Below are positions 24,068-38,000 of a stretch of DNA of 64,000 nt, piece by piece. The notes under the pieces are model-generated. The model was not told the DNA's origin and did no database searches. It saw only the letters and a list, made by a program, of their open reading frames with translations. The stretch spans positions 9,118,640 through 9,182,639 of the forward strand of contig OX393581.1 of NCBI GenBank assembly GCA_947652605.1, in the 5' to 3' direction. Position 1 is the first letter of the stretch. The number at the start of each line of letters is the position of its first letter. A program made the position numbers and the translations under genes. This DNA comes from Elmis aenea (taxonomy: Eukaryota > Arthropoda > Insecta > Coleoptera > Elmidae).

Positions 24068-24879
24068 TCTTGTGTTAATTACTAGAAGTAAAGAGGAGTT
24101 GAGAACTATAACGAAAACACTGGAGGAAAAGGCGGGAAAGGTGGGATTATATATAAACGAGGAGAAGACAAAGTATATGGAATGGAAGGACGGTGAATTT
24201 AAAAGAGGAAACTACTTAAAGGTAACAACAGAAAGTGGAAAAGAATACAAGTTTGAAGAGGTGGAAAAGTTCACGTACCTAGGGGCTATATTCTCAAGAA
24301 ACCCAAATATAGGCAATGAGATACAGGCAAGAATAATGGCTGGAAACCGTTGTTTGGGAGCACTAAACAGAGTTCTGAGAAATAAAAATATTTCTAGAAA
24401 AGCAAAGATCAAAATATACCACACTACTATAAGACCAATAGTGACGTACGCGTGCGAAACATGGACGCTAAACAAAACAGAACAAACAAGACTAGAAGTG
24501 TGGGAAAGGAAGGTGCTAAGGAAAATATTTGGCGGAAAGAGAATTGGAGATGGGTGGGTAAGAAGAACAAACGATGAATTAAAAGAACTATACAAAGAAA
24601 CAAGTATCATTGGGGTTATAAAAGCACAAAGGCTAAGGTGGCTGGGACATACAGAAAGAATGGGGAGTACAAGAATGCCGAAAATGGTAATGATAAACAC
24701 GATAGGGGGAAGGAAGAGAAGGGGACGACCCAAAGTAAGATGGAGGACGGAAGTGGAGAGAGATTTAGAAACGTTAAAAATTACTGGATGGAGAAGGAAG
24801 ACCAGCGATAGAGAAGGATGGAAGAAAGTTATCAAACAAGCCATGGGCCAACTTGGCTCGCAGAGCTAAATTATATATA
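24068..24879 (+). mobile_element. RTE-like retrotransposon fragment, copy 2
   Basis: Same breakpoints, target duplication and sequence as copy 1, 3,220 bp downstream (14 monomers plus the 826-bp insertion unit). The open frame ends at 24869. The upstream monomer carries CTAAAC where copies 1, 3 and 4 have CTGAAC, so the flanking satellite has diverged slightly while the insert has not. Confidence 0.92.
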
Positions 24880-26090
24880 TATGTCACAGAAACAGTTTAT
24901 CCATCGCCTCTTTACAGGAATACAATTGTTTTGCATATGTCTTTCAATGAGCTGGTTTTAATTTTTAATAATTTCCTAAAAATACCGTGCTTTAGTTAAT
25001 ACATATGTTCCTTGAGCGACTATTTCTGAACAATTTTAATTATTGATTTGTATATCACAGAAACAGTTTATCCATCGCCTCTTTACAGGAATACAATTGT
25101 TTTGCATATGTCTTTCAATGAGCTGGTTTTAATTTTTAATAATTTCCTAAAAATACCGTGCTTTAGTTAATACATATGTTCCTTGAGCGACTATTTCTGA
25201 ACAATTTTAATTATTGATTTGTATATCACAGAAACAATTTATCCATCGCCTCTTTACATGAATACAATTGTTTTGCATATGTCTTTCAAAGAGCTGGTTT
25301 TAATTTTTACTAATTTCCTAAAAATACCGTGCTTTAGTTAATACATATGTTCCTTGTGCGACTATTTCGAAACAATTTCAATTATTGATTTGTATATGAC
25401 AGGAACAGTTTATCCATCGCCTTTTTACATGAATAAAATTGTTTTGCATATGTCTTTCAATGAGCTGGTTTTAATTTTTAATAATTTCCTAAAAATACCG
25501 TGCTTTAGTTAATACATATGTTCCTTGTGCGACTATTTCGAAACAATTTCAATTATTGATTTGTATATGACAGGAACAGTTTATCCATCGCTTCTTTACA
25601 TGAATACAATTGTTTTGCATATGTCTTTCAATGAGCTGGTTTTATTTTTTAATAATTTCCTAAAAATACCGTGCTTTAGTTAATACATATGTTCCTTGAG
25701 CGACTATTTCTGAACAATTTTAATTATTGATTTGTATATCACAGAAACAGTTTATCCATCGCCTCTTTACATGAATAAAATTGTTTTGCATATGTCTTTC
25801 AATGAGCTGGTTTTAATTTTTAATAATTTCCTAAAAATACCGTGCTTTAGTTAATACATATGTTCCTTGAGCGACTATTTCGAAACAATTTTAATTATTG
25901 ATTTGTATATCACAGGAACAGTTTATCCATCGCCTCTTTACATGAATACAATTGTTTTGCATATGTCTTTCAATGAGCTGGTTTTAATTTTTAATAATTT
26001 CCTAAAAATACCGTGCTTTAGTTAATACATATGTTCCTTGAGCGACTATTTCTGAACAATTTTAATTATTGATTTGTATGTCACAGAAAC

Positions 26091-26902
26091 TCTTGTGTTA
26101 ATTACTAGAAGTAAAGAGGAGTTGAGAACTATAACGAAAACACTGGAGGAAAAGGCGGGAAAGGTGGGATTATATATAAACGAGGAGAAGACAAAGTATA
26201 TGGAATGGAAGGACGGTGAATTTAAAAGAGGAAACTACTTAAAGGTAACAACAGAAAGTGGAAAAGAATACAAGTTTGAAGAGGTGGAAAAGTTCACGTA
26301 CCTAGGGGCTATATTCTCAAGAAACCCAAATATAGGCAATGAGATACAGGCAAGAATAATGGCTGGAAACCGTTGTTTGGGAGCACTAAACAGAGTTCTG
26401 AGAAATAAAAATATTTCTAGAAAAGCAAAGATCAAAATATACCACACTACTATAAGACCAATAGTGACGTACGCGTGCGAAACATGGACGCTAAACAAAA
26501 CAGAACAAACAAGACTAGAAGTGTGGGAAAGGAAGGTGCTAAGGAAAATATTTGGCGGAAAGAGAATTGGAGATGGGTGGGTAAGAAGAACAAACGATGA
26601 ATTAAAAGAACTATACAAAGAAACAAGTATCATTGGGGTTATAAAAGCACAAAGGCTAAGGTGGCTGGGACATACAGAAAGAATGGGGAGTACAAGAATG
26701 CCGAAAATGGTAATGATAAACACGATAGGGGGAAGGAAGAGAAGGGGACGACCCAAAGTAAGATGGAGGACGGAAGTGGAGAGAGATTTAGAAACGTTAA
26801 AAATTACTGGATGGAGAAGGAAGACCAGCGATAGAGAAGGATGGAAGAAAGTTATCAAACAAGCCATGGGCCAACTTGGCTCGCAGAGCTAAATTATATA
26901 TA
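26091..26902 (+). mobile_element. RTE-like retrotransposon fragment, copy 3
   Basis: Same insertion point and sequence, 2,023 bp after copy 2 (7 monomers plus 826 bp). The open frame ends at 26892. The downstream satellite follows the copy 1 and 2 order for one full monomer, then enters the 4-mer block. Confidence 0.92.
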
Positions 26903-27189
26903 TATGTCACAGAAACAGTTTATCCATCGCCTCTTTACAGGAATACAATTGTTTTGCATATGTCTTTCAATGAGCTGGTTTTAATTTTTAATAATTTCCT
27001 AAAAATACCGTGCTTTAGTTAATACATATGTTCCTTGAGCGACTATTTCTGAACAATTTTAATTATTGATTTGTATATCACAGAAACAGTTTATCCATCG
27101 CCTCTTTACATGAATACAATTGTTTTGCATATGTCTTTCAATGAGCTGGTTTTAATTTTTAATAATTTCCTAAAAATACCGTGCTTTAG

Positions 27190-28899
27190 ATAATACATAT
27201 GTTCCTTGTGCGACTATTTCGAAACAATTTCAATTATTGATTTGTATATGACAGGAACAGTTTATCCATCGCCTCTTTACATGAATACAATTGTTTTGCA
27301 TATGTCTTTCAATGAGCTGGTTTTAATTTTTAATAATTTCCTAAAAATACCGTGCATTAGTTAATACATATGTTCCTTGTGCGACTATTTCGAAACAATT
27401 TCAATTATTGATTTGTATATCACAGGAACAGTTTATCTATCGCCTCTTTACATGAATACAATTGTTTTGCGTATGTCTTTCAATAAGCTGGTTTTAATTT
27501 TTAATAATTTCCTAAAAATACCATGCTTTAGTTAATACATATGTTCCTTGAGCGACTATTTCTAAACAATTTTAATTATTGATTTGTATATCACAGGAAC
27601 AGTTTATCCATCGCCTCTTTACAGGAATACAATTGTTTTGCATATGTCTTTCAATGAGCTGGTTTTAATTTTTAATAATTTCCTAAAAATACCGTGCATT
27701 AGTTAATACATATGTTCTTTGAGCGACTATTTCTGAACAATTTAAATTATTGATTTGTATATCACAGGAACAGTTTATCCATCGCCTCTTTACATGAATA
27801 CAATTGTTTTGCATATGTCTTTCAATGAGCTGGTTTTAATTTTTAATAATTTCCTAAAAATACCGTGCTTTAGATAATACATATGTTCCTTGTGCGACTA
27901 TTTCGAAACAATTTCAATTATTGATTTGTATATGACAGGAACAGTTTATCCATCGCCTCTTTACATGAATACAATTGTTTTGCATATGTCTTTCAATGAG
28001 CTGGTTTTAATTTTTAATAATTTCCTAAAAATACCGTGCATTAGTTAATACATATGTTCCTTGTGCGACTATTTCGAAACAATTTCAATTATTGATTTGT
28101 ATATCACAGGAACAGTTTATCTATCGCCTCTTTACATGAATACAATTGTTTTGCGTATGTCTTTCAATGAGCTGGTTTTAATTTTTAATAATTTCCTAAA
28201 AATACCATGCTTTAGTTAATACATATGTTCCTTGAGCGACTATTTCTAAACAATTTTAATTATTGATTTGTATATCACAGGAACAGTTTATCCATCGCCT
28301 CTTTACAGGAATACAATTGTTTTGCATATGTCTTTCAATGAGCTGGTTTTAATTTTTAATAATTTCCTAAAAATACCGTGCATTAGTTAATACATATGTT
28401 CTTTGAGCGACTATTTCTGAACAATTTAAATTATTGATTTGTATATCACAGGAACAGTTTATCCATCGCCTCTTTACATGAATACAATTGTTTTGCATAT
28501 GTCTTTCAATGAGCTGGTTTTAATTTTTAATAATTTCCTAAAAATACCGTGCTTTAGATAATACATATGTTCCTTGTGCGACTATTTCGAAACAATTTTA
28601 ATTATTGATTTGTATATGACAGGAACAGTTTATCCATCGCCTCTTTACATGAATACAATTGTTTTGCATATGTCTTTCAATGAGCTGGTTTTAATTTTTA
28701 ATAATTTCCTAAAAATACCGTGCATTAGTTAATACATATGTTCCTTGTGCGACTATTTCGAAACAATTTCAATTATTGATTTGTATATCACAGGAACAGT
28801 TTATCTATCGCCTCTTTACATGAATACAATTGTTTTGCGTATGTCTTTCAATGAGCTGGTATTAATTTTTAATAATTTCCTAAAAATACCGTGCTTTAG
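27190..28899 (+). repeat. 4-monomer higher-order repeat (684 bp), 2.5 copies
   Basis: The GCTTTAGATAATAC variant recurs at 27187, 27871 and 28555, exactly 684 bp apart. Within each period the order is CGAAAC/TATGAC; CGAAAC with TATCTATCGCC; CTAAAC with ACAGGAAT; then TTCTTTGAG with CTGAAC. Single relatives of this block occur near 17559 and 50651. Confidence 0.85.
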
Positions 28900-31800
28900 T
28901 TAATACATATGTTCCTTGTGCGACTATTTCTAAACAATTTTAATTATTGATTTGTATATCACAGAAACAGTTTATCCATCGCCTTTTTACATGAATAAAA
29001 TTGTTTTGCATATGTCTTTCAATGAGCTGGTTTTAATTTTTAATAATTTCCTAAAAATACCGTGCTTTAGTTAATACATATGTTCCTTGTGCTACTATTT
29101 CGAAACAATTTCAATTATTGGTTTGTATATCACAGGAACAGTTTATCAATCGCCTTTTTACATGAATACAATTGTTTTGCATATGTCTTTCAATGAGCTG
29201 GTATTAATTTTTAATAATTTCCTAAAAATACCGTGCTTTAGTTAATACAAATGTTCCTTGAGCGACTATTTCTAAACAATTTTAATTATTGATTTGTATA
29301 TCACAGGAACAGTTTATCCATCGCCTCTTTACAGGAATACAATTGTTTTGCATATGTCTTTCAATGAGCTGGTTTTAATTTTTAATAATTTCCTAAAAAT
29401 ACCGTGCTTTAGTTAATACATATGTTCCTTGAGCGACTATTTCTCAACAATTTTAATTATTGATTTGTATATCACAGGAACAGTTTATCCATCGCCTTTT
29501 TACATGAATACAATTGTTTTGCATATGTCTTTCAATGAGCTGGTTTTAATTTTTAATAATTTCCTAAAAATACCGTGCTTTAGTTAATACATATGTTCCT
29601 TGTGCGACTATTTCTAAACAATTTTAATTATTGATTTGTATATCACAGGAACAGTTTATCCATCGCCTTTTTACATGAATACAATTGTTTTGCATATGTC
29701 TTTCAATGAGCTGGTTTTAATTTTTAATAATTTCCTAAAAATACCGTGCTTTAGTTAATACAAATGTTCCTTGAGCGACTATTTCTAAACAATTTTAATT
29801 ATTGATTTGTATATCACAGGAACAGTTTATCCATCGCCTCTTTACAGGAATACAATTGTTTTGCATATGTCTTTCAATGAGCTGGTTTTAATTTTTAATA
29901 ATTTCCTAAAAATACCGTGCTTTAGTTAATACATATGTTCCTTGAGCGACTATTTCTCAACAATTTTAATTATTGATTTGTATATCACAGGAACAGTTTA
30001 TCCATCGCCTCTTTACAGGAATACAATTGTTTTGCATATGTCTTTCAATGAGCTGGTTTTAATTTTTAATAATTTCCTAAAAATACCGTGCATTAGTTAA
30101 TACATATGTTCCTTGAGCGACTATTTCTGAACAATTTTAATTATTGATTTGTATATCACAGGAACAGTTTATCCATCGCCTCTTTACATGAATACAATTG
30201 TTTTGCATATGTCTTTCAATGAGCTGGTTTTAATTTTTAATAATTTCCTAAAAATACCGTGCTTTATATAGTTAATACATATGTTCCTTGTGCGACTATT
30301 TCGAAACAATTTCAATTATTGATTTCTATATGACAGGAACAGTTTATCCATCGCCTCTTTACATGAATACAATTGTTTTGCATATGTCTTTCAATGAGCT
30401 GGTATTAATTTTTAATAATTTCCTAAAAATACCGTGCTTTAGTTAATACATATGTTCCTTGTGCGACTATTTCTAAACAATTTTAATTATTGATTTGTAT
30501 ATCACAGGAACAGTTTATCCATCGCCTTTTTACATGAATACAATTGTTTTGCATATGTCTTTCAATGAGCTGGTTTTAATTTTTAATAATTTCCTAAAAA
30601 TACCGTGCTTTAGTTAATACATATGTTCCTTGAGCGACTATTTCTAAACAATTTTAATTATTGATTTGTATATCACAGGAACAGTTTATCCATCGCTTCT
30701 TTACATGAATACAATTGTTTTGCATATGTCTTTTAATGAGCTGGTTTTAATTTTTAATAATTTCCTAAAAATACCGTGCTTTAGTTAATACATATGTTCC
30801 TTGAGCGACTATTTCTAAAAAATTTTAATTATTGATTTGTATATCACAGGAACAGTTTATCCATCGCCTCTTTACATAAATACAATTGTTTTGCATATGT
30901 CTTTTAATGAGCTGGTTTTAATTTTTACTAATTTCCTAAAAATACCGTGCTTTAGTTAATACATATGTTCCTTGAGCGACTATTTTGAAACAATTTCAAT
31001 TATTGATTTGTATATCACAGGAACAGTTTATCCATCGCCTCTTTACATGAATACAATTGTTTTGCATATGTCTTTCAATGAGCTGGTTTTAATTTTTAAT
31101 AATTTCCTAAAAATACCGTGCATTAGTTAATACATATGTTCCTTGTGCGACTATTTCTAAACAATTTTAATTATTGATTTGTATATCACAGGAACAGTTT
31201 ATCCATCGCCTTTTTACATGAATACAATTGTTTTGCATATGTCTTTCAATGAGCTGGTTTTAATTTTTAATAATTTCCTAAAAATACCGTGCTTTAGTTA
31301 ATACATATGTTCCTTGAGCGACTATTTCTAAACAATTTTAATTATTGATTTGTATATCACAGGAACAGTTTATCCATCGCTTCTTTACATGAATACAATT
31401 GTTTTGCATATGTCTTTTAATGAGCTGGTTTTAATTTTTAATAATTTCCTAAAAATACCGTGCTTTATATAGTTAATACATATGTTCCTTGAGCGACTAT
31501 TTCTAAAAAATTTTAATTATTGATTTGTATATCACAGGAACAGTTTATCCATCGCCTCTTTACATAAATACAATTGTTTTGCATATGTCTTTCAATGAGC
31601 TGGTTTTAATTTTTACTAATTTCCTAAAAATACCGTGCTTTAGTTAATACATATGTTCCTTGAGCGACTATTTCGAAACGATTTTAATTATTGATTTGTA
31701 TATCACAGGAACAGTTTATCCATCGCCTCTTTACATGAATAAAATTGTTTTGCATATGTCTTTCAATGAGCTGGTTTTAATTTTTAATAATTTCCTAAAA

Positions 31801-32054
31801 ATACCGTGCTTTAGTTAATACATATGTTCCTTGAGCGACTATTTCGAAACAATTTTAATTATTGATTTGTATATCACAGGAACAGTTTATCCATCGCCTC
31901 TTTACATGAATAAAATTGTTTTGCATATGTCTTTCAATGAGCTGGTTTTAATTTTTAATAATTTCCTAAAAATACCGTGCTTTAGTTAATACATATGTTC
32001 CTTGAGCGACTATTTCTGAACAATTTTAATTATTGATTTGTATGTCACAGAAAC

Positions 32055-32866
32055 TCTTGTGTTAATTACTAGAAGTAAAGAGGAGTTGAGAACTATAACG
32101 AAAACACTGGAGGAAAAGGCGGGAAAGGTGGGATTATATATAAACGAGGAGAAGACAAAGTATATGGAATGGAAGGACGGTGAATTTAAAAGAGGAAACT
32201 ACTTAAAGGTAACAACAGAAAGTGGAAAAGAATACAAGTTTGAAGAGGTGGAAAAGTTCACGTACCTAGGGGCTATATTCTCAAGAAACCCAAATATAGG
32301 CAATGAGATACAGGCAAGAATAATGGCTGGAAACCGTTGTTTGGGAGCACTAAACAGAGTTCTGAGAAATAAAAATATTTCTAGAAAAGCAAAGATCAAA
32401 ATATACCACACTACTATAAGACCAATAGTGACGTACGCGTGCGAAACATGGACGCTAAACAAAACAGAACAAACAAGACTAGAAGTGTGGGAAAGGAAGG
32501 TGCTAAGGAAAATATTTGGCGGAAAGAGAATTGGAGATGGGTGGGTAAGAAGAACAAACGATGAATTAAAAGAACTATACAAAGAAACAAGTATCATTGG
32601 GGTTATAAAAGCACAAAGGCTAAGGTGGCTGGGACATACAGAAAGAATGGGGAGTACAAGAATGCCGAAAATGGTAATGATAAACACGATAGGGGGAAGG
32701 AAGAGAAGGGGACGACCCAAAGTAAGATGGAGGACGGAAGTGGAGAGAGATTTAGAAACGTTAAAAATTACTGGATGGAGAAGAAAGACCAGCGATAGAG
32801 AAGGATGGAAGAAAGTTATCAAACAAGCCATGGGCCAACTTGGCTCGCAGAGCTAAATTATATATA
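32055..32866 (+). mobile_element. RTE-like retrotransposon fragment, copy 4
   Basis: Same insertion point and target duplication as copies 1-3, 5,964 bp after copy 3. That distance is 30 monomers, 826 bp and two 4-bp TATA gains near 30268 and 31469. The only difference I see from copy 1 is one silent AGG-to-AGA change near 32783. The open frame ends at 32856. Confidence 0.92.
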
Positions 32867-34525
32867 TATGTCACAGAAACAGTTTATCCATCGCCTCTTT
32901 ACAGGAATACAATTGTTTTGCATATGTCTTTCAATGAGCTGGTTTTAATTTTTAATAATTTCCTAAAAATACCGTGCTTTAGTTAATACATATGTTCCTT
33001 GAGCGACTATTTCTGAACAATTTTAATTATTGATTTGTATATCACAGAAACAGTTTATCCATCGCCTCTTTACAGGAATACAATTGTTTTGCATATGTCT
33101 TTCAATGAGCTGGTTTCAATTTTTAATAATTTCCTAAAAATACCGTGCTTTAGTTAATACATATGTTCCTTGAGCGACTATTTCTGAACAATTTTAATTA
33201 TTGATTTGTATATCACAGAAACAGTTTATCCATCGCCTCTTTACATGAATACAATTGTTTTGCATATGTCTTTCAAAGAGCTGGTTTTAATTTTTACTAA
33301 TTTCCTAAAAATACCGTGCTTTAGTTAATACATATGTTCCTTGTGCGACTATTTCGAAACAATTTCAATTATTGATTTGTATATGACAGGAACAGTTTAT
33401 CCATCGCCTTTTTACATGAATAAAATTGTTTTGCATATGTCTTTCAATGAGCTGGTTTTAATTTTTAATAATTTCCTAAAAATACCGTGCTTTAGTTAAT
33501 ACATATGTTCCTTGTGCGACTATTTTGAAACAATTTCAATTATTGATTTGTATATGACAGGAACAGTTTATCCATCGCTTCTTTACATGAATACAATTGT
33601 TTTGCATATGTCTTTCAATGAGCTGGTTTTATTTTTTAATAATTTCCTAAAAATACCGTGCTTTAGTTAATACATATGTTCCTTGAGCGACTATTTCTAA
33701 ACAATTTTAATTATTGATTTGTATATCACAGAAACAGTTTATCCATCGCCTCTTTACATGAATACAATTGTTTTGCATATGTCTTTCAATGAGCTGGTAT
33801 TAATTTTTAATAATTTCCTAAAAATACTGTGCTTTAGTTAATACATATGTTCCTTGTGCGACTATTTCGAAACAATTTCAATTATTGATTTGTATATGAC
33901 AGGAACAGTTTATCCATCGCCTCTTTACATGAATACAATTGTTTTGCATATGTCTTTCAATGAGCTGGTTTTAATTTTTAATAATTTCCTAAAAATACCG
34001 TGCTTTAGTTAATACATATGTTCCTTGAGCGACTATTTCTAAACAATTTTAATTATTGATTTGTATATCACAGGAACAGTTTATCCATCGCCTCTTTACA
34101 GGAATACATTTGTTTTGCATATGTCTTTCAATGAGCTGGTTTTAATCTTTAATAATTTCCTAAAAATACCGTGCATTAGTTAATACATATGTTCCTTGAG
34201 CGACTATTTCTGAACAATTTTAATTATTGATTTGTATATCACAGGAACAGTTTATCCATCGCCTCTTTACATGAATACAATTGTTTTGCATATGTCTTTC
34301 AATGAGCTGGTTTTAATTTTTAATAATTTCCTAAAAATACCGTGCTTTAGTTAATACATATGTTCCTTGGGCGACTATTTCTAAACGATTTTAATTATTG
34401 ATTTGTATATCACAGGAACAGTTTATCCATCGCCTCTTTACATGAATACAATTGTTTTGCATATGTCTTTCAATGAGCTGGTTTTAATTTTTAATAATTT
34501 CCTAAAAATACCGTGCTTTAGTTAA

Positions 34526-35085
34526 CCCTACAGTGCGCAATTTTTTAAATTTCACTGTAAATATTTTTATCTAAAGGAAAATGGTGCTCAAAATACAGGA
34601 AAAATAGTAAAAAAATATGTTTTAATTTTTTAATTATTTTAATTGCAATTAAGCTTTGATGCAGATATGCATCACTGAGCATTTAAATACATAAAAAGAA
34701 ATAATTTAGTTTTAAATTAATAAATGAAAACTATTACTTTCAATGAAAGACACTAAAACAATTTTTATCCTTGTTCAAACATAATGCTGTATCACATTTT
34801 TCACATATAACATATGTCTGAGCTTTACAATCAGGATTTTTACATCTTAGTCTTGTATTATGCCATACTGGTAAATGGCACTAATAACAGAGTAACACAA
34901 CTCCAAGAAACCGGTAGCACATAACTGTTATTTATATGAGATTATGATATTTTAAACAAAAGTGGAGGATTTGCAGGTAATTAAAGTATGAACCAATGAA
35001 AACGCACAGCTTGATATCTTTGTAATACGAAATTACTGGTGTTTAACTGGATTGATGCAAATATGCACCACTGCGCACTGTAGGG
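34526..35085 (-). mobile_element. Internally deleted piggyBac-like element
   Basis: The ends CCCTACAGTGCGCA and TGCGCACTGTAGGG are perfect over 14 bp, each flanked by TTAA (34522-34525 and 35086-35089). The target is the TTAA at monomer positions 1-4. TTAA targets with CCCT ends are diagnostic of piggyBac. A subterminal motif of the type GATGCARATATGCAYCACTG occurs at about 34660 and again next to the right end. At 560 bp it keeps only the tail of a transposase gene, on the minus strand. The equivalent TTAA in the sister block (37993-37996) is empty. Confidence 0.93.
34740..34880 (-). pseudogene. piggyBac transposase C-terminal cysteine-rich domain
   Basis: A 46-codon minus-strand frame, bounded by stops, reads LPVWHNTRLRCKNPDCKAQ and then YVICEKCDTALCLNKDKNCF. 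The paired cysteines (RCKNPDC, ICEKC, LC) match the zinc-binding cysteine-rich domain at the C-terminus of piggyBac transposases. It ends at TGA (34740-34742). The catalytic domain is deleted, so the element could move only with help from another copy. Confidence 0.8.
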
Positions 35086-38000
35086 TTAATACATATGTTC
35101 CTTGAGCGACTATTTCTAAACAATTTTAATTATTGATTTGTATATCACAGGAACAGTTTATCCATCGCCTCTTTACATGAATACAATTGTTTTGCATATG
35201 TCTTTCAATGAGCTGGCATTAATTTTTAATAATTTCCTAAAAATACCGTGCTTTAGTTAATACATATGTTCCTTGTGCGACTATTTCGAAACAATTTCAA
35301 TTATTGATTTGTATATGACAGGAACAGTTTATCCATCGCCTCTTTACATGAATACAATTGTTTTGCATATGTCTTTCAATGAGCTGGTTTTAATTTTTAA
35401 TAATTTCCTAAAAATACCGTGCTTTAGTTAATACATATGTTCCTTGAGCGACTGTTTCTAAACAATTTTAATTATTGATTTGTATATCACAGGAACAGTT
35501 TATCCATCGCCTCTTTACAGGAATACAATTTTTTTGCATATGTCTTTCAATGAGCTGGTTTTAATTTTTAATAATTTCCTAAAAATACCGTGCATTAGTT
35601 AATACATATGTTCCTTGAGCGACTATTTCTGAACAATTTTAATTATTGATTTGTATATCACAGGAACAGTTTATCCATCGCCTCTTTACATGAATACAAT
35701 GGTTTTGCATATGTCTTTCAATGAGCTGGTTTTAATTTTTAATAATTTCCTAAAAATACCGTGCTTTAGTTAATACATATGTTCCTTGAGCGACTATTTC
35801 TAAACAATTTTAATTATTGATTTGTATATCACAGGAACAGTTTATTTATCGCCTCTTTACAGGAATACAATTGTTTTGCATATGTCTTTCAATGAGCTGG
35901 TTTTAATTTTTAATAATTTCCTAAAAATACCGTGCTTTAGTTAATACATATGTTCCTTGAGCGACTATTTCTAAACAATTTTAATTATTGATTTGTATAT
36001 TACAGGAACAGTTTATCCATCGCCTCTTTACAGGAATACAATTGTTTTGCATATGTCTTTCAATGAGCTGGTTTTAATTTTTAATAATTTCCCAAAAATA
36101 CCGTGCTTTAGTTAATACATATGTTCCTTGAGCGACTATTTCTAAACAATATTAATTATTGATTTGTATATCACAGGAACAGTTTATCCATCGCCTCTTT
36201 ACAGGAATACAATTGTTTTGCATATGTCTTTCAATGAGCTGGTATTAATTTTTAATAATTTCCTAAAAATACCGTGCTTTAGTTAATACATATGTTCCTT
36301 GTGCGACTATTTCTAAACAATTTTAATTATTGATTTGTATATCACAGGAACAGTTTATCCATCGCCTCTTTACATGAATACAATTGTTTTGCATATGTCT
36401 TTCAATGAGCTGGTTTTAATTTTTAATAATTTCCTAAAAATACCGTGCTTTAGTTAATACAAATGTTCCTTGAGCGACTATTTCTAAACAATTTTAATTA
36501 TTGATTTGTATATCACAGGAACAGTTTATCCATCGCCTCTTTACAGGAATACAATTGTTTTGCATATGTCTTTCAATGAGCTGGTTTTAATTTTTAATAA
36601 TTTCCTAAGAATACCGTGCTTTAGTTAATACATATGTTCCTTGAGCGACTATTTCTGAACAATTTTAATTATTGATTTGTATATCACAGAAACAGTTTAT
36701 CCATCGCCTCTTTACATGAATACAATTGTTTTGCATATGTCTTTTAAAGAGCTGGTTTTAATTTTTACTAATTTCCTAAAAATACCGTGCTTTAGTTAAT
36801 ACATATGTTCCTTGTGCGACTATTTCGAAACAATTTCAATTATTGATTTGTATATGACAGGAACAGTTTATCCATCGCCTTTTTACATGAATAAAATTGT
36901 TTTGCATATGTCTTTCAATGAGCTGGTTTTAATTTTTAATAATTTCCTAAAAATACCGTGCTTTAGTTAATACATATGTTCCTTGTGCGACTATTTTGAA
37001 ACAATTTCAATTATTGATTTGTATATGACAGGAACAGTTTATCCATCGCTTCTTTACATGAATACAATTGTTTTGCATATGTCTTTCAATGAGCTGGTTT
37101 TATTTTTTAATAATTTCCTAAAAATACCGTGCTTTAGTTAATACATATGTTCCTTGAGCGACTATTTCTAAACAATTTTAATTATTGATTTGTATATCAC
37201 AGAAACAGTTTATCCATCGCCTCTTTACATGAATACAATTGTTTTGCATATGTCTTTCAATGAGCTGGTATTAATTTTTAATAATTTCCTAAAAATACTG
37301 TGCTTTAGTTAATACATATGTTCCTTGTGCGACTATTTCGAAACAATTTCAATTATTGATTTGTATATGACAGGAACAGTTTATCCATCGCCTCTTTACA
37401 TGAATACAATTGTTTTGCATATGTCTTTCAATGAGCTGGTTTTAATTTTTAATAATTTCCTAAAAATACCGTGCTTTAGTTAATACATATGTTCCTTGAG
37501 CGACTATTTCTAAACAATTTTAATTATTGATTTGTATATCACAGGAACAGTTTATCCATCGCCTCTTTACAGGAATACATTTGTTTTGCATATGTCTTTC
37601 AATGAGCTGGTTTTAATCTTTAATAATTTCCTAAAAATACCGTGCATTAGTTAATACATATGTTCCTTGAGCGACTATTTCTGAACAATTTTAATTATTG
37701 ATTTGTATATCACAGGAACAGTTTATCCATCGCCTCTTTACATGAATACAATTGTTTTGCATATGTCTTTCAATGAGCTGGTTTTAATTTTTAATAATTT
37801 CCTAAAAATACCGTGCTTTAGTTAATACATATGTTCCTTGGGCGACTATTTCTAAACGATTTTAATTATTGATTTGTATATCACAGGAACAGTTTATCCA
37901 TCGCCTCTTTACATGAATACAATTGTTTTGCATATGTCTTTCAATGAGCTGGTTTTAATTTTTAATAATTTCCTAAAAATACCGTGCTTTAGTTAATACA

